From assembly GCF_013408655.1 (NCBI RefSeq), contig NZ_JACCBP010000001.1, positions 1,364,001 through 1,428,000 of the forward strand: a DNA stretch of 64,000 bases. The letters are read 5' to 3'. Each line of letters starts with the position of its first letter. Position 1 is the first letter of the stretch. Positions 56,453 through 64,000 of this stretch are shown here, in pieces. The translations under genes were made by a program, and so were the position numbers. The DNA is from Pigmentiphaga litoralis (GTDB lineage Bacteria; Pseudomonadota; Gammaproteobacteria; Burkholderiales; Burkholderiaceae_B). The notes beneath the pieces are model-generated. The model saw nothing but the letters and a program-made list of their open reading frames with translations, ran no database searches and was not told the DNA's origin.

Positions 56453-57364
56453 GTGGCGACCAGCAGCCGCCCGGCGCCCCACGGCCTGCACCTGATGCGC
56501 AAGCGCATCGGGGCGGCCATCGCCCTTGCGGGCCTGGTCATCCTCCTGCACCGCGCGTGGACCACCACCGCGATGCAGGACCCCAGGGTCATGAACGCCC
56601 TGCTCGGCGGCCTGATGGCGGCCGGGGCCACCGCGCTGGGCGCGCTGCCGGTCCTGTTCTCGCAACGCATGTCGGACCGCGTGCAGGACAGCCTGTTCGG
56701 TTTTGGCGCGGGCGTCATGCTCGCGGCCAGTGCCTTTTCATTGGTGGTGCCGGGGATCGCGGCCGCAAAGGACCAGGGCGCCGGCCCCTGGGAAGCGGGC
56801 CTGATCGTCGGCGGCGCCATCCTGCTTGGCGCGCTGATGCTGTTGCTGATGGAGCGATGGCTGCCGCACGAACATTTCATCAAGGGCGTGGAGGGCCGCC
56901 AGGGCGACGCCACCCCGCAGGCCATCAAGCGGACATGGATGTTCGTGTTCGCGATCGCCTTGCACAACATTCCGGAAGGCCTCGCCATTGGCGTGGCCTT
57001 TGCCAGTACCGACCCGCTGCGCGCGGCTGCGCTGTCCACCGGCATTTCGATTCAGGATGTGCCGGAAGGGCTGGTGGTCGCGATCGCGCTCGCGTCGATT
57101 GGCTACCGCCGCGTGACGGCGGTCGTGCTGGCCATTCTGTCAGGTCTGGTCGAACCCATTGCCGCCGTGCTGGGCGCGTCGCTGCTCAGTTATTCCGCGG
57201 CGCTGCTGCCCTGGGGCCTGGGCCTTGCCGCGGGCGCCATGCTGTTCGTGATCAGCCATGAAATCATCCCCGAATCGCACCGCAAGGGGCATGAGGTCTA
57301 TGCCACGGTGGGACTGATGATGGGGTTCGTGATCATGATGTTGCTGGACACGGCGCTGGGGTGA
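56453..57364 (+). CDS. ZIP-family metal transporter (BbZIP-like)
   Basis: A 303-residue, eight-helix metal importer. The binuclear metal site motifs HNIPEGLAIGVAF (helix four) and SIQDVPEGLVVAIALA (helix five) are intact. The flanking GAGVMLAASAFSLVVPG, AAGAMLFVISHEIIPESHR and GLMMGFVIMMLLDTALG closely resemble, from memory, Bordetella bronchiseptica BbZIP, the structural model of the family. It starts with GTG four bases after sodA, so it is almost certainly co-transcribed. It probably supplies Zn, Mn or Fe, which would fit a metal-dependent SOD partner. Confidence 0.95.
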   Translation: MATSSRPAPHGLHLMRKRIGAAIALAGLVILLHRAWTTTAMQDPRVMNALLGGLMAAGATALGALPVLFSQRMSDRVQDSLFGFGAGVMLAASAFSLVVPGIAAAKDQGAGPWEAGLIVGGAILLGALMLLLMERWLPHEHFIKGVEGRQGDATPQAIKRTWMFVFAIALHNIPEGLAIGVAFASTDPLRAAALSTGISIQDVPEGLVVAIALASIGYRRVTAVVLAILSGLVEPIAAVLGASLLSYSAALLPWGLGLAAGAMLFVISHEIIPESHRKGHEVYATVGLMMGFVIMMLLDTALG

Positions 57365-57381
57365 TCCGCGGGCCGCAAAGC

Positions 57382-57413
57382 AAAAAAAGGAGACCCTGCA
57401 GGTCTCCTTTTTT
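57382..57413. terminator. Bidirectional terminator between zip and ntrC
   Basis: Stem AAAAAGGAGACC / GGTCTCCTTTTT with loop CTGCA; A and T runs on the two sides serve both convergent transcripts. Confidence 0.94.
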
Positions 57414-57439
57414 ATGACGCACACGAACTGAAGAGCCCC

Positions 57440-59020
57440 CTACTCCCCTTCGTCCAACCCCAGGTCCTGGATCTTGCGCGTGATCGTGTTGCGCCCGATG
57501 CCAAGCTTGAGCGCCGCTTCGATCCGCCGGCCGCGCGTGGCGCGCAGCGCGGTGGTGATCAGCATGCTTTCGAACTGGCGTGTGAGCGCCTGCATGATGT
57601 CCGGGTCGCCGCGCGACAGGCGCTGCTCCACGTCGACCTGCAGGCCGTTCAGCCACTGGGCCGTGCCGCGGTCGCCGGTGGGCAGGCCCATGGCGGCGGC
57701 GGCATCGGCCGGCGCGGTGCCGGGCAGATAGCTGGCCGCGCCAGGCACGGGGCCGCTGCTGCGGTCGGCCATGACGGGGCTGAAGGCCGACGAGCCGCTG
57801 TGGTCGAAGGCGGACTTGTCGGCGCGCAGCTGGCCACCGTCGGCCAGCACGGCGTCGCGGCTGACCTGGTCCATCAATTCGGGCGGCAGGTCCTGCACGT
57901 CCACGGTCTGCGCGGGCGCCATCACCGTAAGCCAGTGGCAGACGTTTTCCAGTTGCCGGACATTGCCGGGGAACGGGAAGCGGGCCAGTGCGGCCAGCGC
58001 GGCGGGCGTAAAGCGTTTGGTGTCGACGCCGAGGTCGCGTGCGCTGCGGGCCAGGAAGTGTTTCGCCAAAAGCGGAATGTCTTCGGACCGCTCGCGCAGG
58101 GGCGGCAGGCGCAGGCGGATCACGTTCAGACGGTGGAACAAGTCTTCGCGGAACAGGCCCTGCTTGACGCGTTCTTCCAGGTGCTGATGGGTCGCGGCGA
58201 TCACACGCACGTTGGCGTGGACGGGGCTGTGGCCCCCTACCCGGTAGAAGCTGCCGTCGGACAGCACGCGCAGCAGACGGGTCTGCAACTCGGCCGGCAT
58301 GTCGCCGATTTCGTCCAGGAACAGCGTGCCGCCATCGGCTTGTTCGAAGCGGCCGCGGCGCATGCTTTGCGCGCCGGTAAAGGCGCCGCGTTCATGGCCG
58401 AACAGTTCGGATTCGAGCAGGTCGCGCGGGATGGCGGCGGTGTTGATCGCCACGAAGGGGCCGGCGGCGCGTGCGCTGTGGCGATGCAGGGCGCGGGCAA
58501 CGAGTTCCTTGCCGCTGCCCGATTCGCCCGTGATCATGACGGTCACCTGTGACTGCGACAGGCGGCCGATGGCGCGGAAGACTTCCTGCATGGCGGGCGC
58601 CTGGCCGAGGATCTCGGGCGTGCCCACCAGCGATTCGTCGGCCGACGCTTCTTCGCGCAGGCTTTCTTCGACCGCGCGGCGGATCAGTTCGCTGGCGGTG
58701 TCGACGTCGAAGGGTTTGGGAAGGTATTCGAAGGCGCCGCCCTGGAAGGCCGAGACGGCGCTTTCCAGGTCGGAGTACGCGGTCATGACGATCACCGGCA
58801 GCGCCGGGAAACGCCGCTTGACGGCCTGAAGCAGTTCGATGCCGCTGGCGCCTGGCATGCGGATGTCGGTGACGAGCACCTGGGGCACATCGTCGTTCAG
58901 GGCCTCGAGGGCTTCGCGGGCCGTGCCAAAGCTGCGGGTCGGAAGGTTTTCGCGCGCCAAGGCCTTTTCGAGCACCCAGCGGATCGAACGGTCATCATCT
59001 ACGATCCAGATTGGTTTCAT
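57440..59020 (-). CDS. glnG: Nitrogen regulation response regulator NtrC
   Basis: A 526-residue sigma-54 activator. Receiver residues 1-120, with phospho-acceptor Asp52 in VTDIRMPG. The AAA+ domain is about 145-380: Walker A GESGSGKELVARALH, the sigma-54-contacting GAFTGA loop, Walker B LFLDEIGDM and RLNVIRLRLPPLRER. The Fis-type helix-turn-helix is at the C-terminus (IEAALKLGIGRNTITRKI). A linker near residues 395-460 is Gly/Ala/Pro-rich and longer than in E. coli (469 residues). It is the last gene of glnA-ntrB-ntrC. Confidence 0.97.
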   Translation of the reverse strand: MKPIWIVDDDRSIRWVLEKALARENLPTRSFGTAREALEALNDDVPQVLVTDIRMPGASGIELLQAVKRRFPALPVIVMTAYSDLESAVSAFQGGAFEYLPKPFDVDTASELIRRAVEESLREEASADESLVGTPEILGQAPAMQEVFRAIGRLSQSQVTVMITGESGSGKELVARALHRHSARAAGPFVAINTAAIPRDLLESELFGHERGAFTGAQSMRRGRFEQADGGTLFLDEIGDMPAELQTRLLRVLSDGSFYRVGGHSPVHANVRVIAATHQHLEERVKQGLFREDLFHRLNVIRLRLPPLRERSEDIPLLAKHFLARSARDLGVDTKRFTPAALAALARFPFPGNVRQLENVCHWLTVMAPAQTVDVQDLPPELMDQVSRDAVLADGGQLRADKSAFDHSGSSAFSPVMADRSSGPVPGAASYLPGTAPADAAAAMGLPTGDRGTAQWLNGLQVDVEQRLSRGDPDIMQALTRQFESMLITTALRATRGRRIEAALKLGIGRNTITRKIQDLGLDEGE

Positions 59021-59070
59021 CGCTTGCTTCCGGGGAACGCTTCCAGGGGATAGTGCATCTGGCTCTCAAT

Positions 59071-60162
59071 TCAGGGCAACGGCAACAACATCCGGAAATC
59101 GGTCATGCCGGGCCGGGTGTCGCATTCGAGCAGGCCTTCGTGCTGCTGCACGAATGTCTGTGCCAACGTCAGTCCAAGACCGCTGCCTCCTTCGCGTCCG
59201 GAGACCAGCGGGTGAAAGATCCGGTCCTGCAATTCCGACGGAATTCCCGGACCGTTATCCACCACATGCAATTCCAATGCCAGCTTGAAGCGTTGCTTGG
59301 CAAGAATGACTTGCCGGGCGACGCGCGTGCGCAAAATGATCTCGGCATCGCCTTCCGAAATGCGTTCGTGCAGCGCTTCGGCGGCGTTGCGAACGACGTT
59401 CAGCACGACCTGGATCAGCTGCGATTTGTCGCCACGAAATTCGGGCACCGAGGTGTCGTAGTCCCGCACGATGCGCAGGCCGCGCGGATACTCGGCCAGC
59501 ACCAGCGACCGCACGCGTTCGCACACTTCGTGGATGTTGACGTCGCTGACGATGCGCGGCGCGCGATGCGGCACCAGCAGGCGATCCACCAGGGTCTGCA
59601 GCCGGTCGGCTTCCTGGATGATGACCTGCGTGTATTCGGTTAGGGACGCGTCGGCCAGCTCGGCTTCGAGCAACTGCGCGGCGCCGCGCAGCCCGCCTAG
59701 CGGGTTCTTGATTTCATGCGCAAGGTTGCGCAGCAGTTCGCGATTGGCCTGCGCCTGTTCAAGCAGGCGCTCTTCACGGTCGACCTTGAGCTGCTGTTCG
59801 ACCTCGCGCAGTTCGACCAGCACGGGCCACGGGTGGCCCTGCAGCGCGACGACGGTGGCGGTGACCTGCACCGGTTCGCGGCCGATACGATCGATCGTCA
59901 GCATCTGCCGCTTGTCGGCAAATCGCTGCGAGATCGCTTCCTGGAATGACTTGTAGAGCTCGTCGCCGTCGCGAAAGAAATCGCACAGCGGCATGGCGTA
60001 CAGCTGCCGCACCGACACCTCGAACAGGTCTTCGGCGGGCGCGTTGGCATGGCGTATCAGGCCGTCCTCATCGAGGATCAGCACGGCGCTGCCCAGCATT
60101 TCGAAAGCGGAAAAATCGGGACCGGGATGGCCCGACGGAGCGGTGGGGTCGAGGCTGTTCAT
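59071..60162 (-). CDS. glnL: Nitrogen regulation sensor kinase NtrB
   Basis: A 363-residue soluble histidine kinase that phosphorylates NtrC under nitrogen limitation and is governed by PII protein. The PAS domain (18-120) begins MLGSAVLILDEDGLIRHANA; the H-box NLAHEIKNPLGGLRGAAQLL has His149; N-box NVVRNAAEAL; G1 VVDNGPGIP; G2 GREGGSGLGLTLAQTFVQQH. The 50-base gap to ntrC and the same orientation indicate an operon. It begins 57 bases after the glnA stop, behind a moderate terminator that may attenuate read-through. Confidence 0.96.
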   Translation of the reverse strand: MNSLDPTAPSGHPGPDFSAFEMLGSAVLILDEDGLIRHANAPAEDLFEVSVRQLYAMPLCDFFRDGDELYKSFQEAISQRFADKRQMLTIDRIGREPVQVTATVVALQGHPWPVLVELREVEQQLKVDREERLLEQAQANRELLRNLAHEIKNPLGGLRGAAQLLEAELADASLTEYTQVIIQEADRLQTLVDRLLVPHRAPRIVSDVNIHEVCERVRSLVLAEYPRGLRIVRDYDTSVPEFRGDKSQLIQVVLNVVRNAAEALHERISEGDAEIILRTRVARQVILAKQRFKLALELHVVDNGPGIPSELQDRIFHPLVSGREGGSGLGLTLAQTFVQQHEGLLECDTRPGMTDFRMLLPLP

Positions 60163-60167
60163 ACAAT

Positions 60168-60197
60168 TGAAAACGGGGCGATTGCCCGCCCCGTTTC
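60168..60197 (-). terminator. Hairpin between glnA and ntrB
   Basis: AAACGGGGCG pairs with CGCCCCGTTT around a short loop, followed on the minus strand by TTTTC. This is probably a partial terminator that lowers ntrBC relative to glnA. Confidence 0.75.
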
Positions 60198-60219
60198 TCC
60201 CTAGTGACTCAAAGCCTGC

Positions 60220-61632
60220 TTACGAGGCGTAGTACATGTCGAACTCGATGGGATGCGTCGTCGTGCGCATGCGCGTGACGTCTTCCATCTTGAGCGCGAT
60301 GTACGCGTCGATCATTTCCTTGCTGAACACGCCGCCACGAGTCAGGAACTCGTTGTCGTTGTCCAGGGCTTCCAGTGCTTGTTCCAGCGACGAGCAGACG
60401 GTCGGGATCTTCGCGTCTTCTTCCGGCGGCAGGTCGTACAGGTTCTTGTCGGCCGGATCGCCAGGGTGGATCTTGTTCATCACGCCGTCCAGGCCGGCCA
60501 TCATCAGGGCCGAGAATGCCAGGTACGGGTTCGCCAGAGGATCCGGGAAGCGCGTTTCGATACGGCGGCCCTTCGGGTTCGCGACGTAAGGAATGCGGAT
60601 CGAGGCCGAGCGGTTGCGTGCCGAGTAGGCCAGCTTGACCGGTGCTTCGTAGTGCGGGACCAGACGCTTGTACGAGTTCGTGCCTGGGTTCGTGATGGCG
60701 TTCAGCGCGCGAGCGTGCTTGATGATGCCGCCGATGTAGTACAGGGCGAATTCCGACAGGCCGGCGTAGCCATTGCCTGCGAACAGGTTCTGGCCATCCT
60801 TCCAGATCGACTGGTGCACGTGCATGCCCGAACCGTTGTCGCCAACGATAGGCTTAGGCATGAACGTGGCGGTCTTGCCGTAGGCGGCAGCGACGTTCCA
60901 GATCGTGTACTTCATGATCTGGTTCCAGTCGGCGCGCTGAACCAGCGTGCTGAACTTGGTACCGATTTCCAGCTGGCCTGGGCCGGCCACTTCGTGGTGA
61001 TGCACTTCGACTGGCACGCCTTGCTGTTCGAGCAGCAGGCACATTTCCGAACGCAGGTCCTGGAACGAGTCGACCGGCGGCACGGGGAAGTAGCCACCCT
61101 TGACGGCCGGGCGATGGCCCATGTTGCCGCCTTCGTAGTCGATGCCGGTGGACCACGAGGCCTCTTCCGACTTGACCTTGACGAAGCAACCGGACATGTC
61201 GACATTCCAGGTCACGCCGTCGAACACGAAGAATTCAGGTTCCGGACCGAAGAAGGCGGTGTCGCCCACACCGGAGGACTTCAGATAGGCTTCAGCGCGC
61301 TTGGCGATCGAGCGCGGATCGCGGTCATAACCCTTCATGTCCGACGGTTCGATCACGTCGCAGGTCAGGATCAGGGTGGTTTCTTCGCGGAACGGGTCCA
61401 GGCGGGCGGTGCCGGGTTCGGGGATCAGCAGCATGTCGGAGGCTTCGATGCCCTTCCAACCAGCGATCGACGATCCGTCAAAGGCGTGCCCAGACTCGAA
61501 CTTGTCTTCGTCCACCTGGTGGGCCGGCACCGAAACGTGCTGCTCTTTGCCGCGGGTGTCGGTGAAGCGGTAATCAACGAACTTGACCTCGTTATCCGCG
61601 ATCAGTTTGAGGACGTCTTTGGGCGTTGCCAT
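60220..61632 (-). CDS. glnA: Glutamine synthetase type I
   Basis: The 470-residue dodecameric enzyme that joins ammonia to glutamate. Active-site text is complete: [53 protein letters not shown] and [11 protein letters not shown]. The adenylylation Tyr lies in [10 protein letters not shown], indicating a GSI-beta enzyme controlled by GlnE. The ATG at 61632 ([11 protein letters not shown]) is the family start; the frame runs to 61866 through the promoter. A sigma-54 promoter and NtrC-like sites lie upstream. Confidence 0.98.
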   Translation of the reverse strand: MATPKDVLKLIADNEVKFVDYRFTDTRGKEQHVSVPAHQVDEDKFESGHAFDGSSIAGWKGIEASDMLLIPEPGTARLDPFREETTLILTCDVIEPSDMKGYDRDPRSIAKRAEAYLKSSGVGDTAFFGPEPEFFVFDGVTWNVDMSGCFVKVKSEEASWSTGIDYEGGNMGHRPAVKGGYFPVPPVDSFQDLRSEMCLLLEQQGVPVEVHHHEVAGPGQLEIGTKFSTLVQRADWNQIMKYTIWNVAAAYGKTATFMPKPIVGDNGSGMHVHQSIWKDGQNLFAGNGYAGLSEFALYYIGGIIKHARALNAITNPGTNSYKRLVPHYEAPVKLAYSARNRSASIRIPYVANPKGRRIETRFPDPLANPYLAFSALMMAGLDGVMNKIHPGDPADKNLYDLPPEEDAKIPTVCSSLEQALEALDNDNEFLTRGGVFSKEMIDAYIALKMEDVTRMRTTTHPIEFDMYYAS

Positions 61633-61980
61633 TAGGGCTCCTGATAGTCTCGTAGGGCTTGCCGCCCGGGAAACATTCCACGGTCGATCAAGCGAAATTG
61701 GTCGTGCATGCAGACCGAGCCTGCGACTCGATACTGGACAGTTGCGGTCGTACATAAGCACATTACATGCCAGTAACCGCTGGTAAATCGCGCCCCGGCA
61801 AGATGCAGGGCCGCGCCGAATTCTCGCACATTGCGGCGCGGCGGACATGCCGACGCAGCGCACCAATATAGGACATTCCGCAAAAATCTTGGCACACAGT
61901 CGGTGCGTTTTTGTGACGAACTCGAAAATGCACCGAGTCAGTGCGCGCAGGCTTCTGCCCGTTTTCGTGCAAGCGGTTTG
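61633..61980 (-). promoter_or_regulatory. glnA control region: sigma-54 promoter and NtrC-like sites
   Basis: On the minus strand TGGCATGTAATGTGCTT (61772-61756) has an exact GG-N10-GC spacing, as in -24/-12 sigma-54 promoters, and lies about 125 bases before the ATG. Farther upstream, GCAC-N7-GTGC at 61892-61906 is a full NtrC-type site and GCAC-N7-GGAC at 61860-61874 is a partial one. They are 100-140 bases from the promoter, suitable for enhancer binding. No gene is seen in the 348 bases. Confidence 0.82.
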
Positions 61981-63234
61981 TCAGGTTTCCGGATCGCCCA
62001 GAAACAGTTCCTGCAAGTCATTCAGGAAACGGGCGCCGAGCGGCGTGGCCTTGATACGTGTCGGGTCGGGATCGAGCAGTCCCTTGCGCACGGCCTCTGC
62101 GAGGGGACGGCTGATCACCTGCAGGCCGAGCCCGGTCCGCTCGGTAAAGCTGGCGGTCGGCACGCCGTCCGACAGCCGCAATGCGTTCAGCATGAATTCG
62201 AACGGCAGGTCGGCCGGCGGCACCACGCGTGACTCGGCAAGGTGCGTCGCGCCCTCTGTCGGCGCAAGCAGCTGCGCCATCCAGGTGTCCGGGCTGCGCA
62301 CGCGCGCTTCACGCAGGATGCGATCGTGGAAGGACAGCTTGCCGTGCGCCCCCGGACCGATGCCCAGGTAGTCGCCAAATTCCCAGTAGTTCTGGTTGTG
62401 GAAGCAACGCGCGCCCGGTTTGGCGTAGGCCGACACCTCGTAGTGCTCGAAGCCCGCCGCCGTCATGCGCTCTTCGATCACGTCCTGCATCTCGAACGCC
62501 ACATCGTCATCCGGCAGGATGGGCGGGTATTTGGCAAAGACCGTGTTCGGTTCCATCGTCAGGTGGTAGACCGACAGATGCGTGGTCCCGAACGACAAGG
62601 CGGTCTCCAGATCCTGGCGACAGGCGTCCGCCGTCTGGCCGGGCAACGCAAACATCAGGTCCAGATTGACGCGGGGAATGAAGCGCTGCGCGATCTCGAT
62701 GGCCGCGCGGGCTTCGTTGCCGTCGTGGATGCGTCCCAGCGCCTTCAGGCTGGCATCGTCAAAACTCTGGATACCCAGCGAGATGCGGTTGACGCCGCTG
62801 GCCGCATAGGCCTGGAAACGCCCGGCTTCGACCGTGCCCGGGTTAGCTTCCAGGGTGATCTCGGCATCGGGCAGCAAGGGCAGGCGCGAGCGGATCATGG
62901 CGAGCATGGCGTCGACCGTTTCGGCCGACAGCATGCTGGGGGTGCCACCGCCGATGAAGATCGACACCACCTTCCGGCCCCACACCAGCGGCAGGCTTTG
63001 ATCCAGGTCGGCGGCCAGCGCTTCCAGATAGCGCGCTTCGGGCAGCGTGTCAGGCGCGGCGTGGGAATTGAAGTCGCAATACGGGCATTTGCGTACGCAC
63101 CACGGCACGTGCACGTACAGCGCCAGCGGCGGCAGGCTGGTCAGGATGGTCTGGCCAGGAACCGCGAAAGGCATGGCCAGCTTCGGCTTGGGCGCGGCCT
63201 GGTGGGCGACGCGAATCGGGATCGAGATGGGCAT
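61981..63234 (-). CDS. hemW: Radical-SAM heme chaperone HemW
   Basis: A 417-residue protein formerly called oxygen-independent coproporphyrinogen oxidase-like. The 4Fe-4S motif CVRKCPYCDFNSH has CxxxCxxC followed by Phe; the fourth Cys typical of HemN is absent, which marks HemW. Next come SIFIGGGTPSML (SAM binding), EANPGTVE, SLGIQSFDD, NLDLMFALPGQT and the HemN_C region FEFMLNALRL. HemW inserts heme into respiratory proteins. It lies two bases downstream of rdgB on the same strand, forming rph-rdgB-hemW, a common betaproteobacterial order. Confidence 0.95.
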   Translation of the reverse strand: MPISIPIRVAHQAAPKPKLAMPFAVPGQTILTSLPPLALYVHVPWCVRKCPYCDFNSHAAPDTLPEARYLEALAADLDQSLPLVWGRKVVSIFIGGGTPSMLSAETVDAMLAMIRSRLPLLPDAEITLEANPGTVEAGRFQAYAASGVNRISLGIQSFDDASLKALGRIHDGNEARAAIEIAQRFIPRVNLDLMFALPGQTADACRQDLETALSFGTTHLSVYHLTMEPNTVFAKYPPILPDDDVAFEMQDVIEERMTAAGFEHYEVSAYAKPGARCFHNQNYWEFGDYLGIGPGAHGKLSFHDRILREARVRSPDTWMAQLLAPTEGATHLAESRVVPPADLPFEFMLNALRLSDGVPTASFTERTGLGLQVISRPLAEAVRKGLLDPDPTRIKATPLGARFLNDLQELFLGDPET

Positions 63235-63236
63235 GG

Positions 63237-63836
63237 TCAGAAGGCGTCGAGCTTGTCCATCAGCACCGCCAGGGCCTGTGCGCGGTGGCTGACGCGGTTC
63301 TTTTCTTCGGACGTCAGTTCGGCGGCGGTCTTGCCGAGCTTGGGCAGCAGGAAGTGCGCGTCGTAGCCAAAGCCCCCTTCCCCACGTGGTTCAGCCACGA
63401 TTTCGCCCCACCACAGGCCTTCGCCGATCAGCGGTTGCGGATCGTCGGCGCTGCGCACCAGGACCAGCGCGGCGTAGTAGTAGGCACGGCGGTCGGTCGC
63501 GTCTTTCAGGCGGTCGACGAGCAGTGCGTTGTTGGCAGCGTCGGACTTTTCGCCGCCATTGGCCATGGCGGCGAAGCGCGCCGAATACACGCCGGGCGCG
63601 CCACCCAGCGCGACCACACAGACGCCCGAGTCATCGGCCAACGCCGGCAGGCCGGTAATGCGGCTGGCGTGCCGCGCCTTGGCCAGCGCGTTTTCGATGA
63701 AGGTCACGTGCGGCTCTTCGGCCTCGGGCACGCCCAGGCTGCCCTGGTTGACCACGTCAAAGCCCTTCTGCGACAGCAGCCGGGAAAATTCACGGAGCTT
63801 GCCGGCGTTGTTGGAGGCGAGAACCAGTTTTGTCAT
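63237..63836 (-). CDS. rdgB: dITP/XTP pyrophosphatase RdgB
   Basis: A 199-residue HAM1-family house-cleaning NTP pyrophosphatase that removes dITP and XTP. It has LVLASNNAGKLREFS at the N-terminus, TFIENALAKARHAS, LADDSGVCVVALGGAPGVYSARFA, GEIVAEPRGEGGFGYDAHFLLP and the terminal SHRAQAL. The ATG at 63836 is preferred; a GTG at 63845 would overlap the rph stop codon in a GTGA arrangement and is equally possible. It is downstream of rph and adjacent to hemW. Confidence 0.95.
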   Translation of the reverse strand: MTKLVLASNNAGKLREFSRLLSQKGFDVVNQGSLGVPEAEEPHVTFIENALAKARHASRITGLPALADDSGVCVVALGGAPGVYSARFAAMANGGEKSDAANNALLVDRLKDATDRRAYYYAALVLVRSADDPQPLIGEGLWWGEIVAEPRGEGGFGYDAHFLLPKLGKTAAELTSEEKNRVSHRAQALAVLMDKLDAF

Positions 63837-63841
63837 GGGTG

Positions 63842-64000
63842 TCACGCCGCCGGCTTGGCTGCGGCCAGGGCCTGGCGCTGCAGGGTCACGATCTCGGCAA
63901 TGCCGGCCTGCGCCAGGTCCAGCAACGCGTTCATGTCGCTGCGCGTGAACGGCGCGCCTTCGGCCGTGCCCTGCACTTCCACGAAATCGCCGCTGCCGGT
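63842..64000 (-). CDS. rph: Ribonuclease PH, C-terminal end (partial)
   Basis: Only the last 52 codons are inside the window; the 5' end lies beyond position 64000. The translation reads [20 protein letters not shown], then [20 protein letters not shown], which is the conserved C-terminal block of RNase PH, the phosphorolytic tRNA 3'-end trimming enzyme. The stop is at 63842-63844, six bases before the rdgB ATG. Confidence 0.88.
   Translation of the reverse strand, partial: TGSGDFVEVQGTAEGAPFTRSDMNALLDLAQAGIAEIVTLQRQALAAAKPAA

Overview
The window is about 64 kb of GC-rich (roughly 65 %) chromosomal DNA. It comes from a betaproteobacterium of the Burkholderiales, most likely an Alcaligenaceae member (Bordetella / Achromobacter / Pigmentiphaga-like). 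Evidence: orphan Bug-type tripartite-tricarboxylate binding proteins, a BbZIP-like metal transporter, a BpsR/NicR-type MarR regulator, AcnB, a glnA-ntrB-ntrC operon, and a typical Burkholderiales intergenic repeat. I see no rRNA, tRNA, CRISPR array, phage or insertion sequence.

Left part (1-15 kb), mostly housekeeping: folD, prlC (oligopeptidase A), an XRE regulator, ilvD, a ChaN-like lipoprotein, a MetE-C-domain protein, a GAF-histidine kinase, an EamA exporter and acnB.

Middle part (15-40 kb), a catabolic island centred on N-heterocycle (nicotinate-type) degradation. Module A (15.1-22.4 kb, mostly minus strand) is a three-gene molybdenum hydroxylase (triheme cytochrome c, 2Fe-2S subunit, Mo subunit), a HutG-like amidohydrolase, a Bug binding protein and a divergent LysR regulator. 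Module B (22.4-29.8 kb, minus) is two tandem DUF1185/PF06684 proteins, a complete branched-chain-type ABC importer with fused LivH-LivM permease, and an amidohydrolase resembling the enamidase of anaerobic nicotinate fermentation. Module C (30.0-39.4 kb) holds the aerobic pathway genes: nicX and a stand-alone Mo hydroxylase large subunit on the minus strand, nicC, nicA and a NicB-type cytochrome fusion on the plus strand, then a NicR/BpsR-like MarR gene and a TetR gene. In the NicB-type fusion the Mo domain appears vestigial: N-terminal segment gone, catalytic Glu lost, 15-bp repeat tracts inserted. The three hemes are intact, and catalysis is probably supplied by the separate subunit. A 14-16 bp motif recurs in the nicX/nicC divergent promoter region and upstream of the MarR gene. 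The later steps (NicD, NicF, NicE) are not in the window.

Right part (40-64 kb): an MHS-type transporter, a YcaQ/AlkX-like DNA glycosylase, a REC-EAL protein, an ABC exporter, a LysR / amidase / Bug / MFS module, a TonB siderophore receptor with a possible Fur box, xthA, an orfX-sodA-zip group, the glnA-ntrB-ntrC nitrogen operon with a recognisable sigma-54 promoter and NtrC-like sites, and hemW-rdgB-rph (rph truncated by the window edge).

All assignments come from reading translated sequence and recalled family knowledge; no database search was run.
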